A stretch of 64,000 nucleotides of DNA, taken from Cydia pomonella. Its lineage: Eukaryota > Arthropoda > Insecta > Lepidoptera > Tortricidae. Every line of letters starts with the position of its first letter. Positions within the stretch are counted from its first letter, which is position 1. Shown here in pieces: positions 19,829 through 31,509 of this stretch. A program made the translations under genes and the position numbers. The notes under the pieces were generated by a model. The model had not been told where the DNA came from, searched no databases, and saw only the letters and a list, made by a program, of their open reading frames with translations. The stretch covers positions 7,130,001 to 7,194,000 of the forward strand of contig NC_084729.1 in the NCBI RefSeq assembly GCF_033807575.1. Direction: 5' to 3'.

Positions 19829-22306
19829 GCCCCAGATATCGTACAATTTAAAAATGGTGCCATCGCTGGTAGATATTTAAAATATGATAACAGAAATGAA
19901 ATGAAATATTTATTAATAACAATTGTTACGGCATCGTAACTTAAGTACACGTTTATGAATAAGGGAGTAAATTTCTAAACTAACTACAACTGTCATTAAT
20001 GTCATGTGTCACATGTCTTACCTCATTCTTATCATATGTCATGCGCGGTAATCATATTTTCTTGTATAATTTCATAAGTAGAAATAAATATTTATTTGTA
20101 CAATACCTAATTGTACTTAATAGTGTAAAATAGAGTCCGCATATGTTGAAAATATTTTCTACCCATATCCCGCCATACAGAAACCAAAAATTGTAGAGAT
20201 ACAATTCATATTTACTATCTTACTATAATATTGCAGTTATCCTTGAAGAAGGTTGGAAAACTAGGTATGCGAAGGGTTTTTTATCGGTATTCAACTATAC
20301 TTAGCAGGAAACTTAATTTGGCCGCATGGTAAGTATATAAACAATACTATTCTGGTTCGTTTTTATTTGTAGGTTAGAATTATGTCATCTTGATGAAACC
20401 AACAAAACAGTATTTCATATCTTCTAAGTTGTAAATATAAACTATTAAAGATAGTAAGCATTTACTTTACATATCAGTTATAGAAATTAATAAATAAAAC
20501 TCATAAAGAAATTCAGTGATAAAGATAGTTTATTATTCATGTAGGCATATTACAATGTGCTTATGATCGTCAAATAAAGAATCCAAATTATCCAAGAAGA
20601 TTTAAGTTCCTCCTAAATTGGAGGAGGGTATCCCAATATGGACCGGCACGAAACTCAGCCGGACACATCTTTTCAAAACATTACATCTTATGAATAACAT
20701 GACTTAAATAAGACAAAATAAAATTTAAGTTATTATAGAAATCATGTATTTGGATGTAATAAATAAAGTAGCTACTTTTCTTGATAGGAATTTGATTTAA
20801 AAATATATATGTATACAAATCATACAAATATGTAACTCTTTGAGAAAACAAATGAAATTCTTACAAAAGGAAAAGAAAATAACATTAATAAAGAAATGAG
20901 AATATATAGTATATTATAGACAACATGTTCTCTTTGATTTCTGTTAATTTCAAGAGTGCATTCCTGAGCTTAAATGAAGTAACTTTCTCAAAGATAGCGG
21001 TATTCTAATTAACTCCATTTTGGAGATAATCAATAATTTTTTTATCTTATAAGGCCTTTTCGAGCGTGTACACTTGATTGTATTTGTAGTGTATTGATTA
21101 GTGTTTAGTACGAGTTTATACATTTGCTACTAAACTATACATACTATCTTGGATGATCTATTTAATGACATTGATATGTCACAGTTTTCAATTGTTTGGT
21201 TGGATTAAATGTAATGCCCATGTTACAACAATGCTATATGCAACATTAAAATACTTTTTACATAAATAAAAAAAAAAAATTATAATACAAATTTTTGAAA
21301 ATTAACTGTGTCATTAAGTTTCCTTAAACATACTTACCCATACCCTGAAGTTAAAAAAAACAGTGTATAAGACTGCCTGTTGTCTACCTCTATCGTTAAT
21401 CAGTTGTTTTCTGTTAGCTGTATATTTAACTGAGGTGTGCCAATAAAGAGTATTCTATCTATCTATCTACATATATTAATTATCGTATGTTATTATGCTC
21501 AGTTTATATTATGATGTATTATTTATTTTGTTGGTGTGAATTAAATTTTTACTGTGAAATAATGATGATTGGTCGAAATTTCGTTTGGATTATATTTGTA
21601 CTGTAATATTTGTTAATATACAAAGTAGTTATTAATGTGACATACATAATGATGACAATTTAATGTAATTTCATAATGACATAATAATATAATATGTAAT
21701 TAAATATTTGATAGAATATAATATTAGAGTGTATAATCACATGAAAATAGAAAACATATTAACAACAACACTATTAACACATAAGGTTTAGTCATTTAGT
21801 CATTTATTTATTGCAACCATTGTTTAGTACAGATCTTAATAACTAAGTACATTCAGAGTCATATGGGCCCTGGCAGGGCATTGCAATGTCATACATATTT
21901 TAATTTACAATTATCTCAATCGTTATTCGTGAATCTACTTATTTGGTACTTATTATGCATGCATATATTTTTATAATCCCATATCTAGTCTTAATTTTAT
22001 ATATTATGTCACACTTATTATTTATATTTTTACAATTTGTTTGCACTTACATCTAGATCCTATGTCAAGTTAGGTATATATTTAAATTTTAACCATTATT
22101 CCAGAATTAATACAAAAGCAAAATAAGTCAAAACAATAAATTAAAATTAAAATTAAAATTTAAATAAAAATAAGAAGAATAAATTACAATTGAAAATTAA
22201 ATTACCTTGTCAAGGTTTATCAGTAAGTGCTGGTATGTATGTATAACAATAAAACAATATATATAATATCTATTGTTAAATGTAACATTTTTATTTTCAG
22301 ATTAAA

Positions 22307-22321
22307 ATGTTTGATAATTGA
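22307..22321 (+). promoter_or_regulatory. Short upstream ORF in the COQ2 leader
   Basis: Between the acceptor at 22300 and the COQ2 start at 22337, a four-codon frame (ATG TTT GAT AAT TGA) precedes the main ATG by 15 nt. If the exon starts at 22301 it is in the mRNA and could lower translation. It has a weak start context and may be neutral. Confidence 0.4.
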
Positions 22322-22336
22322 GCAAAAAACAGCCAA

Positions 22337-25300
22337 ATGCTAAATATGTCTCTCCGTAACTACCACAGACTACGTATACCATTAACACAAATACAAAACC
22401 TGCAAGCAAATATACAAAAATCCTGTTTATGTGGGAATATTTATTTAAATAAGTACAAATATGATATAAAGCATGTACGGGTGCATTCCACACAGAGTGA
22501 CCATAGACAGAAGGCTGTGATAGAGACAACTAATGTGATAGACAAGTTAAGTATAGACAAAAGAGGACTAGAGCTGTGGAGGGTGAAGATAGACCCGTAT
22601 GTGAAGCTAGCAAGATGGGACAGACCTATAGGTATGTTTTTTTATTATACAAATATATATAAAAAAAAAAAAAAAAAAACGTGAAAAAACACGTACACAA
22701 TTGTTACAAATGTTGAGCCCTCCTAGTAGGTATGAAGACACCTGTGTCAGGAGAACTCGCTCTTCCTGTTATGGTAAGTGTTATGGTGGTTTGTGTGTTC
22801 CTGTGGTGGTGACTGTTATTACATTTCATACTAGAATCTAGTCGCGATTTCTTCTGTGTAGAATGATGATAGCCATGTAAAAACTATGTGTTGTCCTTCT
22901 CTGGAACTCTAACTATCTCTATACCAAATTACATCCAAATTGATTCCATGGTTTAACCAGTCAGCAGCAAGCTGGGTTCTCCATGTAAAGATAGTTACAC
23001 TCTCATTTCAAAACGACTTGCTAGATTGCCCTGAAACTTTGTACTTACAATAGGATAAGGTATATCTATGCCTGTAATTAGTTTATGTAGCTGGAAATAA
23101 ATGGTTTTCAAACTAACAGAATTTTAAAAAACAGCGTGTAGTATACCCAAACCCTCTTGTAAGAAAAGACTGTCCAATAGTGGGACATATTATCTGGCCT
23201 TTAAGAAAAAAATGTATAACAGCAAATGAATCTGCAGGTGTCCACCTCCTCTACTGGCCCTGCTCCTGGTCCATAGCGCTGGGATCTCTCCCCGGGACGG
23301 TGCCCCTGGAGACCTCCCTCAAGATGGCAGGGCTGTTCCTGGTGGGCGCGGGGCTGATGCGGGGCGCGGGCTGCACCATCAACGACATGTGGGACAGGGA
23401 CATTGATGCTCAGGTCAGTTATAACCCCTTTCATCACACTTGCTCGAAAAAGGTCTTATTTCATGCAGGTATAGTGAAGGACAAGGGTATGTAATTGTAT
23501 TGTTCCCGAAGGAGTAATAGATTGTGAAAAAAAAAACTACCGAGGGAGTTGTAGCTTTTTTCTTTAATTGTGTCACTAATTCATACGAACCAAGTAGGTA
23601 AAGATGAGTTCTATTTTTGAATACTGACGTTTATAATTTAACTTAATGGTTTACCTTAAAATATATTTAATTTGATTAATTTAATAGAAGTTTAAAATAT
23701 TTCTACAGAATTTTCAATCGTGGCTGAATGCCGTGTAGGTCTGTGCTTTCGATGCCTAATCTGTCAAAGAATGACAATATGGCAGACGAATGTTTGAAAT
23801 GTCACCGTATTTAAGAATTATTTCATTTAAAATTTAGTTTTATTCTTCGCAAGTGTGGTGTAAAACGTTGTGTGTAACTCCGGGGGGAAAGAATATTGCA
23901 AACTAGAGTCTTTAATGAATAATCATCTAAACCTACCTCGTTTGCAATTGCACGCCACGCCTATGATCATTGTGAACCTTGTGGGACTGTACTAAGGTTG
24001 GTATTGGGTTGACGCTGCGCGCGTCAAATGACGTCTTTGGCGGCCAAAACCACTATAGTGCGGGAGTCTACTCATCTCATGTGTGTTGTATCCAACCAAA
24101 GGTCCCGGGTTTAAACCCCAGCTCAATGAACGCGAAACTTTCGTAAGAAATATCATACGTCCGCGTTTGTGAAGTTAACATGTATGGTCCTGATGATGGT
24201 ACAGGCATTGTTTACATGATATAAAGTCTAATTTCACAAATTTTCGAATGAATACCTGCAAATAGCAGTAGGTATGATATATTTTTGCCGCTACTGTAGA
24301 TACCCTACCACAAAAAGGTCTGGTTTGTCGGGCACGTGACGCGTCTGGAATCAGAAATCTGTTTTATCGTTGAATTTAAAGCTAAGTTATCAGACGTCAT
24401 CATGCCAAATATCGTCTTCTTAGTTTTATCAGAAGAGTTAATACTCGTAAAATAGCGTCAAGTATCCAACATTTTTCTAGGAAGCCCCCATAGACCCATT
24501 ATTTATTTGTTGTTAAAGGTGGAACGAACCAAAGACCGCCCACTGGTATCGGGCGCGATATCCACGAAGCAGGCTGTGGGTTTCCTGGCGGTCCAGCTGT
24601 CGTTGGCTCTAGGAGTACTGTTACAGCTCAACTGCTATAGCGTGGCGCTGGGTGCCAGTAGCATGTGTAAGTATATGACACATACACATATCCACGAAGC
24701 AGGCTGTGGGTTTCCTGGCTGTCCAGCTTTCGTTGGCTCTGGGAGTGCTGCTACAGCGTGGCGCTGGGTGCCAGTAGCATGTGTAAGTATATGACACATA
24801 CTCATATCCACGAAGCAGGCTGTGGGTTTCCTGGCTGTCCAGCTTTCGTTGGCTCTGGGAGTGCTGCTACAGCGTGGCGCTGGGTGCCAGTAGCATGTGT
24901 AAGTATATGACACATACTCATATCCACGAAGCAGGCTGTGGGTTTCCTGGCTGTCCAGCTTTCGTTGGCTCTGGGAGTGCTGCTACAGCGTGGCGCTGGG
25001 TGCCAGTAGGATGTGTAAGTATATGACACATACTCATATCCACGAAGCAGGCTGTGGGTTTCCTGGCTGTCCAGCTTTCGTTGGCTCTGGGAGTGCTGCT
25101 ACAGCCTGGCGCTGGGTGCCAGTAGCATGTGTAAGTATATGACAAATACTCATATCCACGAAGCAGGCTGTGGGTTTCCTGGCTGTCCAGCTTTCGTTGG
25201 CTCTGGGAGTGCTGCTACAGCGTGGCGCTGGGTGCCAGTAGCATGTGTAAGTATATGACACATACTCATATCCACGAAGCAGGCTGTGGGTTTCCTGGCT

Positions 25301-27743
25301 GTCCAGCTTTCGTTGGTTCTGGAAGTGCTGCTACAGCGTGGCGCTGGATGCCAGTAGCATGCGTAAGTATATGATACATACTAATATCCACGAAGCAGGC
25401 TGTGGGTTTCCTGGCTGTCCAGCTTTCGTTGGCTCTGGAAGTGCTGCTACAGCGTGGCGCTGGATGCCAGTAGCATGTGTAAGTATATGACACATACTAA
25501 TATCCACGAAGCAGGCTGTGGGTTTCCTGGTTGTCCAGCTTTCGTTGGCTCTCGGAGTGCTGCTAAAGCGTGGTGGCTGCGCGCCAGCAGAATGTGTAAG
25601 TACAAAATAATCTTAGCTTCATTCAAGGTTCCAACTTACGAGGGACAGTCACCATGTCAGATATATCGGAGCGGCCAAGGCGCTCACAAATATCTGAACA
25701 CGCCTCTATTTTCAACGCAATAGAGTGCGTGCTCAGTGTATGTAGGGTAGTAGAGAAAACACATGTATTTTACTTTCCTCGTATATGATATGAAAAGTGT
25801 AGTGTTTAACTCGTGCTAAAAGCATCTATTTTGACTTGAGATACTTGGTCAGGAATGGGTGCTTTTCATCCCTTGGTTAACAATCTACAATTAAACATTC
25901 TTGTTCCAGTGTTGGTTATAACGTATCCGCTAGCGAAGCGTTTTACGAACTACCCCCAAATTTTCCTGGGGGCTACCTTCAACTGGGGCGCTTTACTGGG
26001 CTACAGCGCCCTACAGGGTGCCATCGACCCAGCGGTCTGCTTGCCGCTCTACTTCGGGGCTTTAGCTTGGACAGTGGTGTACGACACCATCTATGCGCAC
26101 CAGGTTGGAACCTTTTTTTGAAGCTTTCTTTTCATTTGTGGTTTTTAAACATTTTTTCATTTGTATATTTTTTTTACGATCTGGACCGGGAATAGGGTAG
26201 TGAACCTGTCTATAAGCCGATGGTCCTGGGTTCGAATCCCGGTAAGGGTATTTATTTGTGTGATGAGCACAGTTATTTGTTTCTGTGTCATGGATGTTTT
26301 CTATATATTTAAATATTTATATATTATATATATTGTTGTCTGAGTACCCACAACACAAGCCTTCTGGAGCTTACCGTGGACTTAGTTTATTTATTTATTT
26401 CTGCCCACTGGCCGGAAAGCGTCAACTTTCGGCACGCTGCGGTAAACAAAATTGCCGCTTTCTGGCTCCGTCGAGCAGGAAAATAGTAGTAAATAAGAAT
26501 TTTTTGTTACATGTGATCAAAGACATTTGTTACTTTACTGCCCTAGGTACATAAACGAGATACGAGTGAGTTCATATGCTAGAATCATTTTCAAAGGTAG
26601 ATTTGTCTGGACCCATATTATGACACGACAGATGTCAGTTGTAGGTCTACTATCTGTCTTTATTCCTTATTTATTTATTTAAACTTTATTGCACGATATA
26701 AAATTGTACAGATGGCGGACTTAAAGCCTTAAGGCATTCTCTACGAGTCAACCAGGGATGTGGGAGGATGCCAGGCGAGGGATGCGTTTGTTATTTTATT
26801 TTATTTTATTTATTTGGAGATCCAACAGCTGTGACATTAACATAGAAAAATATAGTAGATACAGGAAGCCAATTATAGGAACTCACAGGTAGTGACATAA
26901 TACTAAACTAAGATTACGCACTATTGCAACCACATATGTGAACAAAGCGAATACAAATGATACTTAATAAGGATAATGTGAACGAATAGAATCACTTACT
27001 TAAGATTTTAAAATTGAGAGAGCTGTTAACCACTATAATACTAGGCCATCTAATAAAAGAAATATATGTCAAATCACGGCAATAAATTATTATGGTCAAC
27101 GAACTAAACAATATGTTACGTCATAGAGAAATAAGAAGTAATAGAGTGCTCCATACATCAGTTTTAATATTATAACCAGAGTAAACGGAACTATATTTTT
27201 AAACTCCTACGCTTACTCAGGTTATAATATTAGCTGAAAATCAATAATTGCCGCGATATCTATTGTCGAGTAGCAGTACTGAGAGTTCCGCTATTTGATG
27301 CTAGATCTGTGGCCCTAGTGAAAAGGGTACAAGTCTCTGGCAGCGCAGGTGTAAAGGGGTGTAAGTTCCACGTAACACTTATGCCCTTATACACCCAAAC
27401 TGCCAGAGACTTGTACCCTTTTTCACTAGGGCCACAGAGATGTAGACTGCGAAAATAATAAGCATTTTGGTACCAAAACTGATGTATGGAGTGAGCACTC
27501 TATCACTTCTTATTTTCGCTTATCCCTATACGACCTCGCTACGCTCGGCCGTCTCTACTTGGCCTGCAACCCTTCGTTTCTTCGTCCTCTATAGTAATGT
27601 ACTAAAAAATAGGTAGTCTTAGGGCAAAGCTTAAAGAAATATTGTTAAATAATTATTCTAAAAGCAAGTACATATATATATACTATTAAAAGGATTAGAA
27701 CAAATTAAATTATGAAAAAAAAAAAAAATTATTCTAATAGCAA

Positions 27744-27833
<90 letters not shown>

Positions 27834-30800
27834 TATTAAAAGGATTAGAACAAATTAAATTATTAAAAAAAAAATTTAGTATATGACATTTATTTCAGTT
27901 TATAAGTATATATAATAATAATTGTAACTTTAATTTTTAATTTGGAATGTAATGGGTTAATACCTTAATAAATAGCACTTTTATTTATTTATATCACGTT
28001 TTTATTACTTTTAGTGTAGTTAAATCGAGGTGGAGTGTTAATTAGTTACCTGCTTGATAAGTAAAAGTAACTTTTAATGTTGTATATGCACAGTAATCAA
28101 TATGTAATACCGCCAACAAACTGCTATGCAGTTTGGTGAAATTTTTATTGCTGTTTATGTATGTGTTTTTTTAAAACAATAAAAATACTTTATTTACGCA
28201 TCCTCGCTTGTCGCGGCTCTAGTGGGCATGTAGTCTATTGATTAATAAACACATTTCTAGTTACGCATCCTCGAACATCTCATGTGCTAACGCAGCCTCT
28301 TTTTCCATCCTGTTACCCCCTGTTGGGGTGTAGGGCTCGAACCATTTTCTTCCACTGATTCCGGTCCCGGGCAGCTCGGGTAACCTCCTCCCACCCCATC
28401 CCCACATCCAACTCTTGCTCCACGGAACGGCGCCAAGTAAATTTAGCTAACGCAGCCTAAAGCTGTAATAATTCGCCCTTAGGACAAAATGGACGACGCT
28501 CGCATAGGCATGAAGTCCACCGCGCTCACGTTCGGCGCCGCCACCAAGCCGGCCCTCAGCGGAGCCCTGGCGCTCAGCGCCAGCGGCCTGCTGCTGGCCG
28601 GCGCCGGCGCGGGGCTCGCGTGGCCCTACCCCGCCGCCCTCGCCGCCGCCACGCTGCACGCCGCCGGCCAGGTGGGTGCGCCGGCTTCAAGTCCACACCC
28701 GAGCCCATCGTACCCCTACCGACTGTATACACGACCAGCTAGATCTACATCACAGACAACTGCACAATAATAGTATTTTACAGTACATATGGGGCTACTT
28801 TATAGCACTAGTGCGAGAAGTAGCATATTATGTTACTGTGTCGAACATTTAAAGGGCCATATGTACTGTAAAACGTTGTACGATACATGTGCGAATAGGT
28901 AATTCGCAACTCGTGTCGATTTAAAACACTCCCTTCGGTCGTGTTTTAATTTATCGCCACTCGTTTCGAATATCCTATTTTTCGCACTTGTATCGTAATG
29001 TACTATTATGCAACAGTTGTAAAAGAAGGGTCAAAAAAGGCGAGTGGCGTGAGTTACAATGTGAGCCGGAGCCGAAGACGTAGGCGAACATTGTAAAGGA
29101 ATACGCCACGAGAATGTTTTGACCTACTTATACAACGTTGCATACAATATTTTTCCTACGAGTCAACAAAAATAAATCTTAATTTAGGTAAACAAATTAC
29201 AGCAAAAGTATATAGCCAAGACGCGCGAGCATACTTTGTTCCGCGCCCGGCCCGCCCCGGGCCGCGGCCGGCCGGTCGGCGACACCTCCTCGTAACTCAT
29301 GAGGCCCTGGTACTTGCTACTTGCTAAATTTATTTTTTGGACAGTTTTTTCTCAATTTTGGCCACCGTAGCCTACGGAGACTAACAAGCAACGCTAAGCG
29401 GTCTTCGTAGTCAATGGGTGTTGCTATATTACGGGTGTCACATGCGTGTTTCTGACTTATAAAGTAATTATTTTTACTATGTAACCAAATAAATATTTTG
29501 TACGTTGGCAGCAAATACTTTACTAAAATATTTTTTCCTACTCCTCTACTGTTATCTGTCATTTATGCATTCATTAACACGAATATAAGAACATACGTAA
29601 AAGATTTCAAGAAAAGTCTATATTGTCTATTCCTCATAAAAGCTCTTGTGCTTTTATAAGCTATAATGTTACTGCGATTAATGGCTACCAACCTAACAAA
29701 ATCAAAACGAAAACTAAGTGCATTGCTGCCAACTTACAAAATATTCATTTGGTTGCATAGTAAAAACAATCACTTCATAAGTCAGAAACACGCATGTGAC
29801 ACCCGTAATATAGCAACACCCATAGACTACGAAGACCGCTTAGCGTTGCTTGTTAGTCTCCGTAGGCTACGGTGGCCAAAATCGAGAAAAAACTGTCCAA
29901 AAATTTAATTTAGCAAGTACCAGGGCCTCATGAGTTACGAGAAGGTGCCGCCGACCGGCCGGCCGTAACAAGGTATGCTCGCGCGTCTTGGCTATATACT
30001 TTTGCTTTGTTTGCGTAAATTAAGATTTATTTTTGTTGACTCGTAGGAAAAGTATTGTATGCAACGATATACTAGATGTATATACTAGAATGACATGGAC
30101 ACATGCAGGCAGACCAAGGATATTTCACCGGAATTGAACCACAAACTCACCAAAAACGATTGAAAACACCTAGACACCAACTACGTAAAGTGGTAGGATT
30201 AATTACAGGACATAACACACTAAACACACACCTACACAATATGGGTAAAACGGACAGCCCCATGTGCAGAGCGTGCTTGGAAGAAGAGGAAACAACAAAA
30301 CACATTCTCCTAGACTGCAAACAGGTAGAAGTATACAGGAACAAATACTTAAGGACTCCATGCACACTAAGGGTAGTTAGCTACCTGAAAACATTGCTAG
30401 GCTTCGTCGAGAAGCTGGTTAGAGTAGCGCTACCTCGTTTCACGCAAAATAGGCACAATGGTTGTCGATTTGCGGAAAATTTCCAGAAGCAGTAACTAAC
30501 TTCGTGAGCCGCCCGATGTGCGCCGCTTGCTGTGGCAGACCCGGTGCCCTCCATCGGACGTGTACGTGCAGGCTTTGGAGCAACTACCATCTGGCCATAA
30601 AGAACCTTGGCCAATTTGGAAGTCCTTCTCTGCTCAGTTCCCAAGGGACTGCTCCGTAGCCCCTCGACTCATTGTACCTGCGATACAGCTACGCAAACTA
30701 ATGCTAAAAAAACGAATAATACATATGTATAATTTCTTTAAAGATAAAGATAGTTTAATATTCAAGTAGGCATATTACAATACGCTTATGAACGTCAAAT

Positions 30801-31173
30801 AAAGCTACACCGGCTCTAACCCTACACCTCTGACCCGAGAAGATTTAAATCCCCCCTCAATTGGAGGAGGGTATCCCAATATGTTCAAAACATTACACCT
30901 TATAATTAACATGCATTAAATTAGAATAAATACAAATTAAATTACTAATAGTGGTCTTTATAATAAACTGAATATAATTTATAATTTCAGATATACACCC
31001 TGAACCCGGACAACCCTGCCGATTGCGCGTCCAAATTCAAGTCTAACACCCTCATCGGACTAATCATCCTGCTGGGCATCCTGGGCGGGGGTTACTCGCA
31101 ATACATAGACAACAGAGCGCGGCATAGAGGCAAGGAGGACCTCAGTGTTACCAGTAGTTGTTTATTCGGGTAA
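22337..31173 (+). CDS. COQ2: 4-hydroxybenzoate polyprenyltransferase, mitochondrial
   Basis: Six coding exons, 394 aa: 22337-22631, 23238-23413, 24519-24666, 25910-26103, 28483-28671 and 30991-31173. All phases agree (1, 0, 1, 0, 0). It attaches the polyprenyl tail to 4-hydroxybenzoate in ubiquinone synthesis at the inner mitochondrial membrane. The first Asp motif NDMWDRDID (about residue 147) runs into VERTKDRPL across the exon 2/3 junction. The second, YDTIYAHQDKMDD, crosses the exon 4/5 junction. DRPIGVHLLYWPCSW and LLVITYPLAKRFTNYPQ are family signatures, and hydrophobic helices fill exons 2 to 6. The N-terminus is basic and poor in acidic residues, as expected for a presequence. Met at 22346 is an alternative start. 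Exon 5 is extremely GC- and Ala-rich. The C-terminus (after LGILGGGYSQYID) extends beyond the usual end. Exons 3 and 6 are followed by tandem copies of their own 3' parts. Confidence 0.95.
23420..23935. mobile_element. DNA-type repeat in COQ2 intron 2
   Basis: From ATCACACTTGCTCGAAAAAG to GCAAACTAGAGTC. An inverted copy lies at 41838-42368 (which ends CTCGAGCAAGTGTGATG-like, near 42368). It includes short terminal words TCACACTTGC/GCAAGTGTG on both sides, about 500 bp. It begins only a few bases after the exon 2 donor. Confidence 0.55.
24667..25610 (+). repeat. 116-bp tandem array made from COQ2 exon 3 tail and donor
   Basis: Eight copies follow the true exon 3. Each has about 85 bp of exon 3 (from CCACGAAGCAGGCTGTGGG to GTGCCAGTAGCATGT), the donor GTAAGT and about 30 bp of intron. 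Donors stand at 24667 (functional), 24783, 24899, 25015, 25131, 25247, 25363, 25479 and about 25596. All copies share a 14-base deletion relative to the real exon, between ACAG and CGTGG, which would shift the frame, so they are copies of one mutated ancestor. The last copy is the most divergent. Confidence 0.95.
26181..26403 (+). mobile_element. tRNA-derived SINE, copy 2 (5' truncated)
   Basis: Carries the tRNA box B phrase GGGTTCGAATCCCGGTAAGG, then the body word TTGTTTCTGTGTCATGGATG and the tail GTACCCACAACACAAGCCTT. Box A is damaged. COQ2 intron 4. Confidence 0.85.
27121..27535. mobile_element. Foldback MITE, 'CAAAGAGAATTAAGAAG' family, copy 3, with nested hairpin
   Basis: Left end TCATAGAGAAATAAGAAGTA, right end CACTCTATCACTTCTTATTT. 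The body shares words with the 8546, 18421 and 40263 copies. A second, unrelated hairpin element is inserted at 27307-27437. COQ2 intron 4. Confidence 0.75.
27307..27437. mobile_element. 131-bp hairpin element nested in a MITE
   Basis: The arms CTGTGGCCCTAGTGAAAA... and ...TTTTCACTAGGGCCACAG are near-perfect inverted repeats of about 40 bp, continuing through GGGTACAAGTCTCTGGCAG. AGAT flanks both sides (27303-27306 and 27438-27441), and the host MITE reads through if one AGAT and the hairpin are removed. This supports a 4-bp target duplication. Confidence 0.8.
27739..27833. repeat. (AT)n microsatellite
   Basis: About 95 bases of nearly uninterrupted AT dinucleotides, flanked by a duplicated segment: 'actattaaaaggattagaac' appears on both sides (27681 and 27831). 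Confidence 0.95.
28776..29011. mobile_element. MITE, 'TTTACAGTACATATGG' family, copy 1
   Basis: About 235 bp, from TTTTACAGTACATATGGGGC to CTTGTATCGTAATGTACTAT. Contains CGTGTCGATTTAAAACACTC and CGTGTTTTAATTTATCGCCA. An inverted copy lies at 59588-59826. COQ2 intron 5. Confidence 0.8.
29012..30067. mobile_element. Large palindromic element in COQ2 intron 5
   Basis: A small hairpin (29012-29148; CGAGTGGCGTGAGTTACAAT pairs with its complement) leads into a long arm (about 29140-29520). A roughly 170-bp centre follows, then the same arm inverted (29735-30067). Arm words include CCGCCCGGGCCGCGGCCGG-like GC-rich sequence on the left (partly lost on the right), CTCATGAGGCCCTGGTA and CGCAACGCTAAGCGG-type phrases. 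Each arm has an 80-codon open frame (PTYKIFIWLHSKNN, DTRNIATPIDYEDRLALLV), once per strand. A single-arm copy lies at 39036-39740. Confidence 0.8.
30103..30690 (+). pseudogene. LINE C-terminal RNase H and zinc-knuckle fragment
   Basis: One frame reads HQLRKVVGLITGHNTLNTHL then DSPMCRACLEEEETTKHILL, ending LLDCKQVEVYRNKYL. This is the C-terminal end of a LINE polyprotein with a CxxC..H..C finger after the RNase H region. A second open piece downstream (ALEQLPSGHKEPWPIWK) is unrecognised and may belong to the same repeat, since 30735-30905 matches 20520-20700. Confidence 0.7.
30735..30905 (+). repeat. Interspersed repeat with 'GGAGGAGGGTATCCCAATAT'
   Basis: Matches 20520-20700 over about 170 bp (AAAGATAGTTTA, GTAGGCATATTACAAT, CGTCAAATAAAG, then GGAGGAGGGTATCCCAATAT). 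It is probably a retroelement 3' end. It lies 85 bp before COQ2 exon 6. Confidence 0.7.
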
Positions 31174-31500
31174 ATTATAAGTAAATGATCATTCTGCTGG
31201 GAATTCTGGGCGGGGGTATTCCCAGTACATAGACAACAGAGCGAGGCATAGAGGCAAGGAGGACCTCAGTGTTACCAGTAGTTGTTTATTCGGGTGAATT
31301 ATAAGTAAATGATCATTCTGCTGGGAATTCTGGGCGGGGGTATTCCCAGTACATAGACAACAGAGCGAGGCATAGAGGCAAGGAGGACCTCAGTGTTACC
31401 AGTAGTTGTTTATTCGGGTGAATTATAAGTAAATGATCATTCTGCTGGGAATTCTGGGCGGGGGTATTCACAGTACATAGACATAGAGGAAAGGAGGACC
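31174..31500 (+). repeat. 124-bp tandem copies of the last COQ2 exon
   Basis: Downstream of the COQ2 stop, three head-to-tail copies of about 124 bp repeat the end of exon 6 (from ATCATTCTGCTGGGAATTCT through AGGACCTCAGTGTTACCAGT to the stop) plus a few bases of 3' UTR. The phrase CTGGGCGGGG stands at 31081 (functional), 31206, 31330 and 31454. Copies read GGGTGA where the gene reads GGGTAA. The last copy breaks off near 31500. Confidence 0.95.
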
Positions 31501-31509
31501 GTAGTACTT

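Larger units (their letters stand above)
15800..22300. other. Intergenic region before COQ2, transposon-rich
   Basis: From 19830 to 22300 the sequence is very AT-rich with no exon visible. It holds a repeat at 20520-20700 containing GGAGGAGGGTATCCCAATAT (second copy 30735-30905) and a likely LINE tail at 21795-21900. The pyrimidine-rich acceptor at 22300 shows that COQ2 has at least one untranslated exon in this region, but its position is not determined. Confidence 0.5.

Noticed and set aside
24660..25610. Repeated minus-strand frames of 75 to 92 aa over the 116-bp array, which look like a repeat-protein family
   Set aside because: The frames are the antisense of duplicated COQ2 exon tails. 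They recur only because the DNA repeats, and have no start context or splice support.
24667..25610. A CRISPR-like array with regular 116-bp spacing
   Set aside because: Units are identical along their whole length, without unique spacers, and they derive from a eukaryotic exon.
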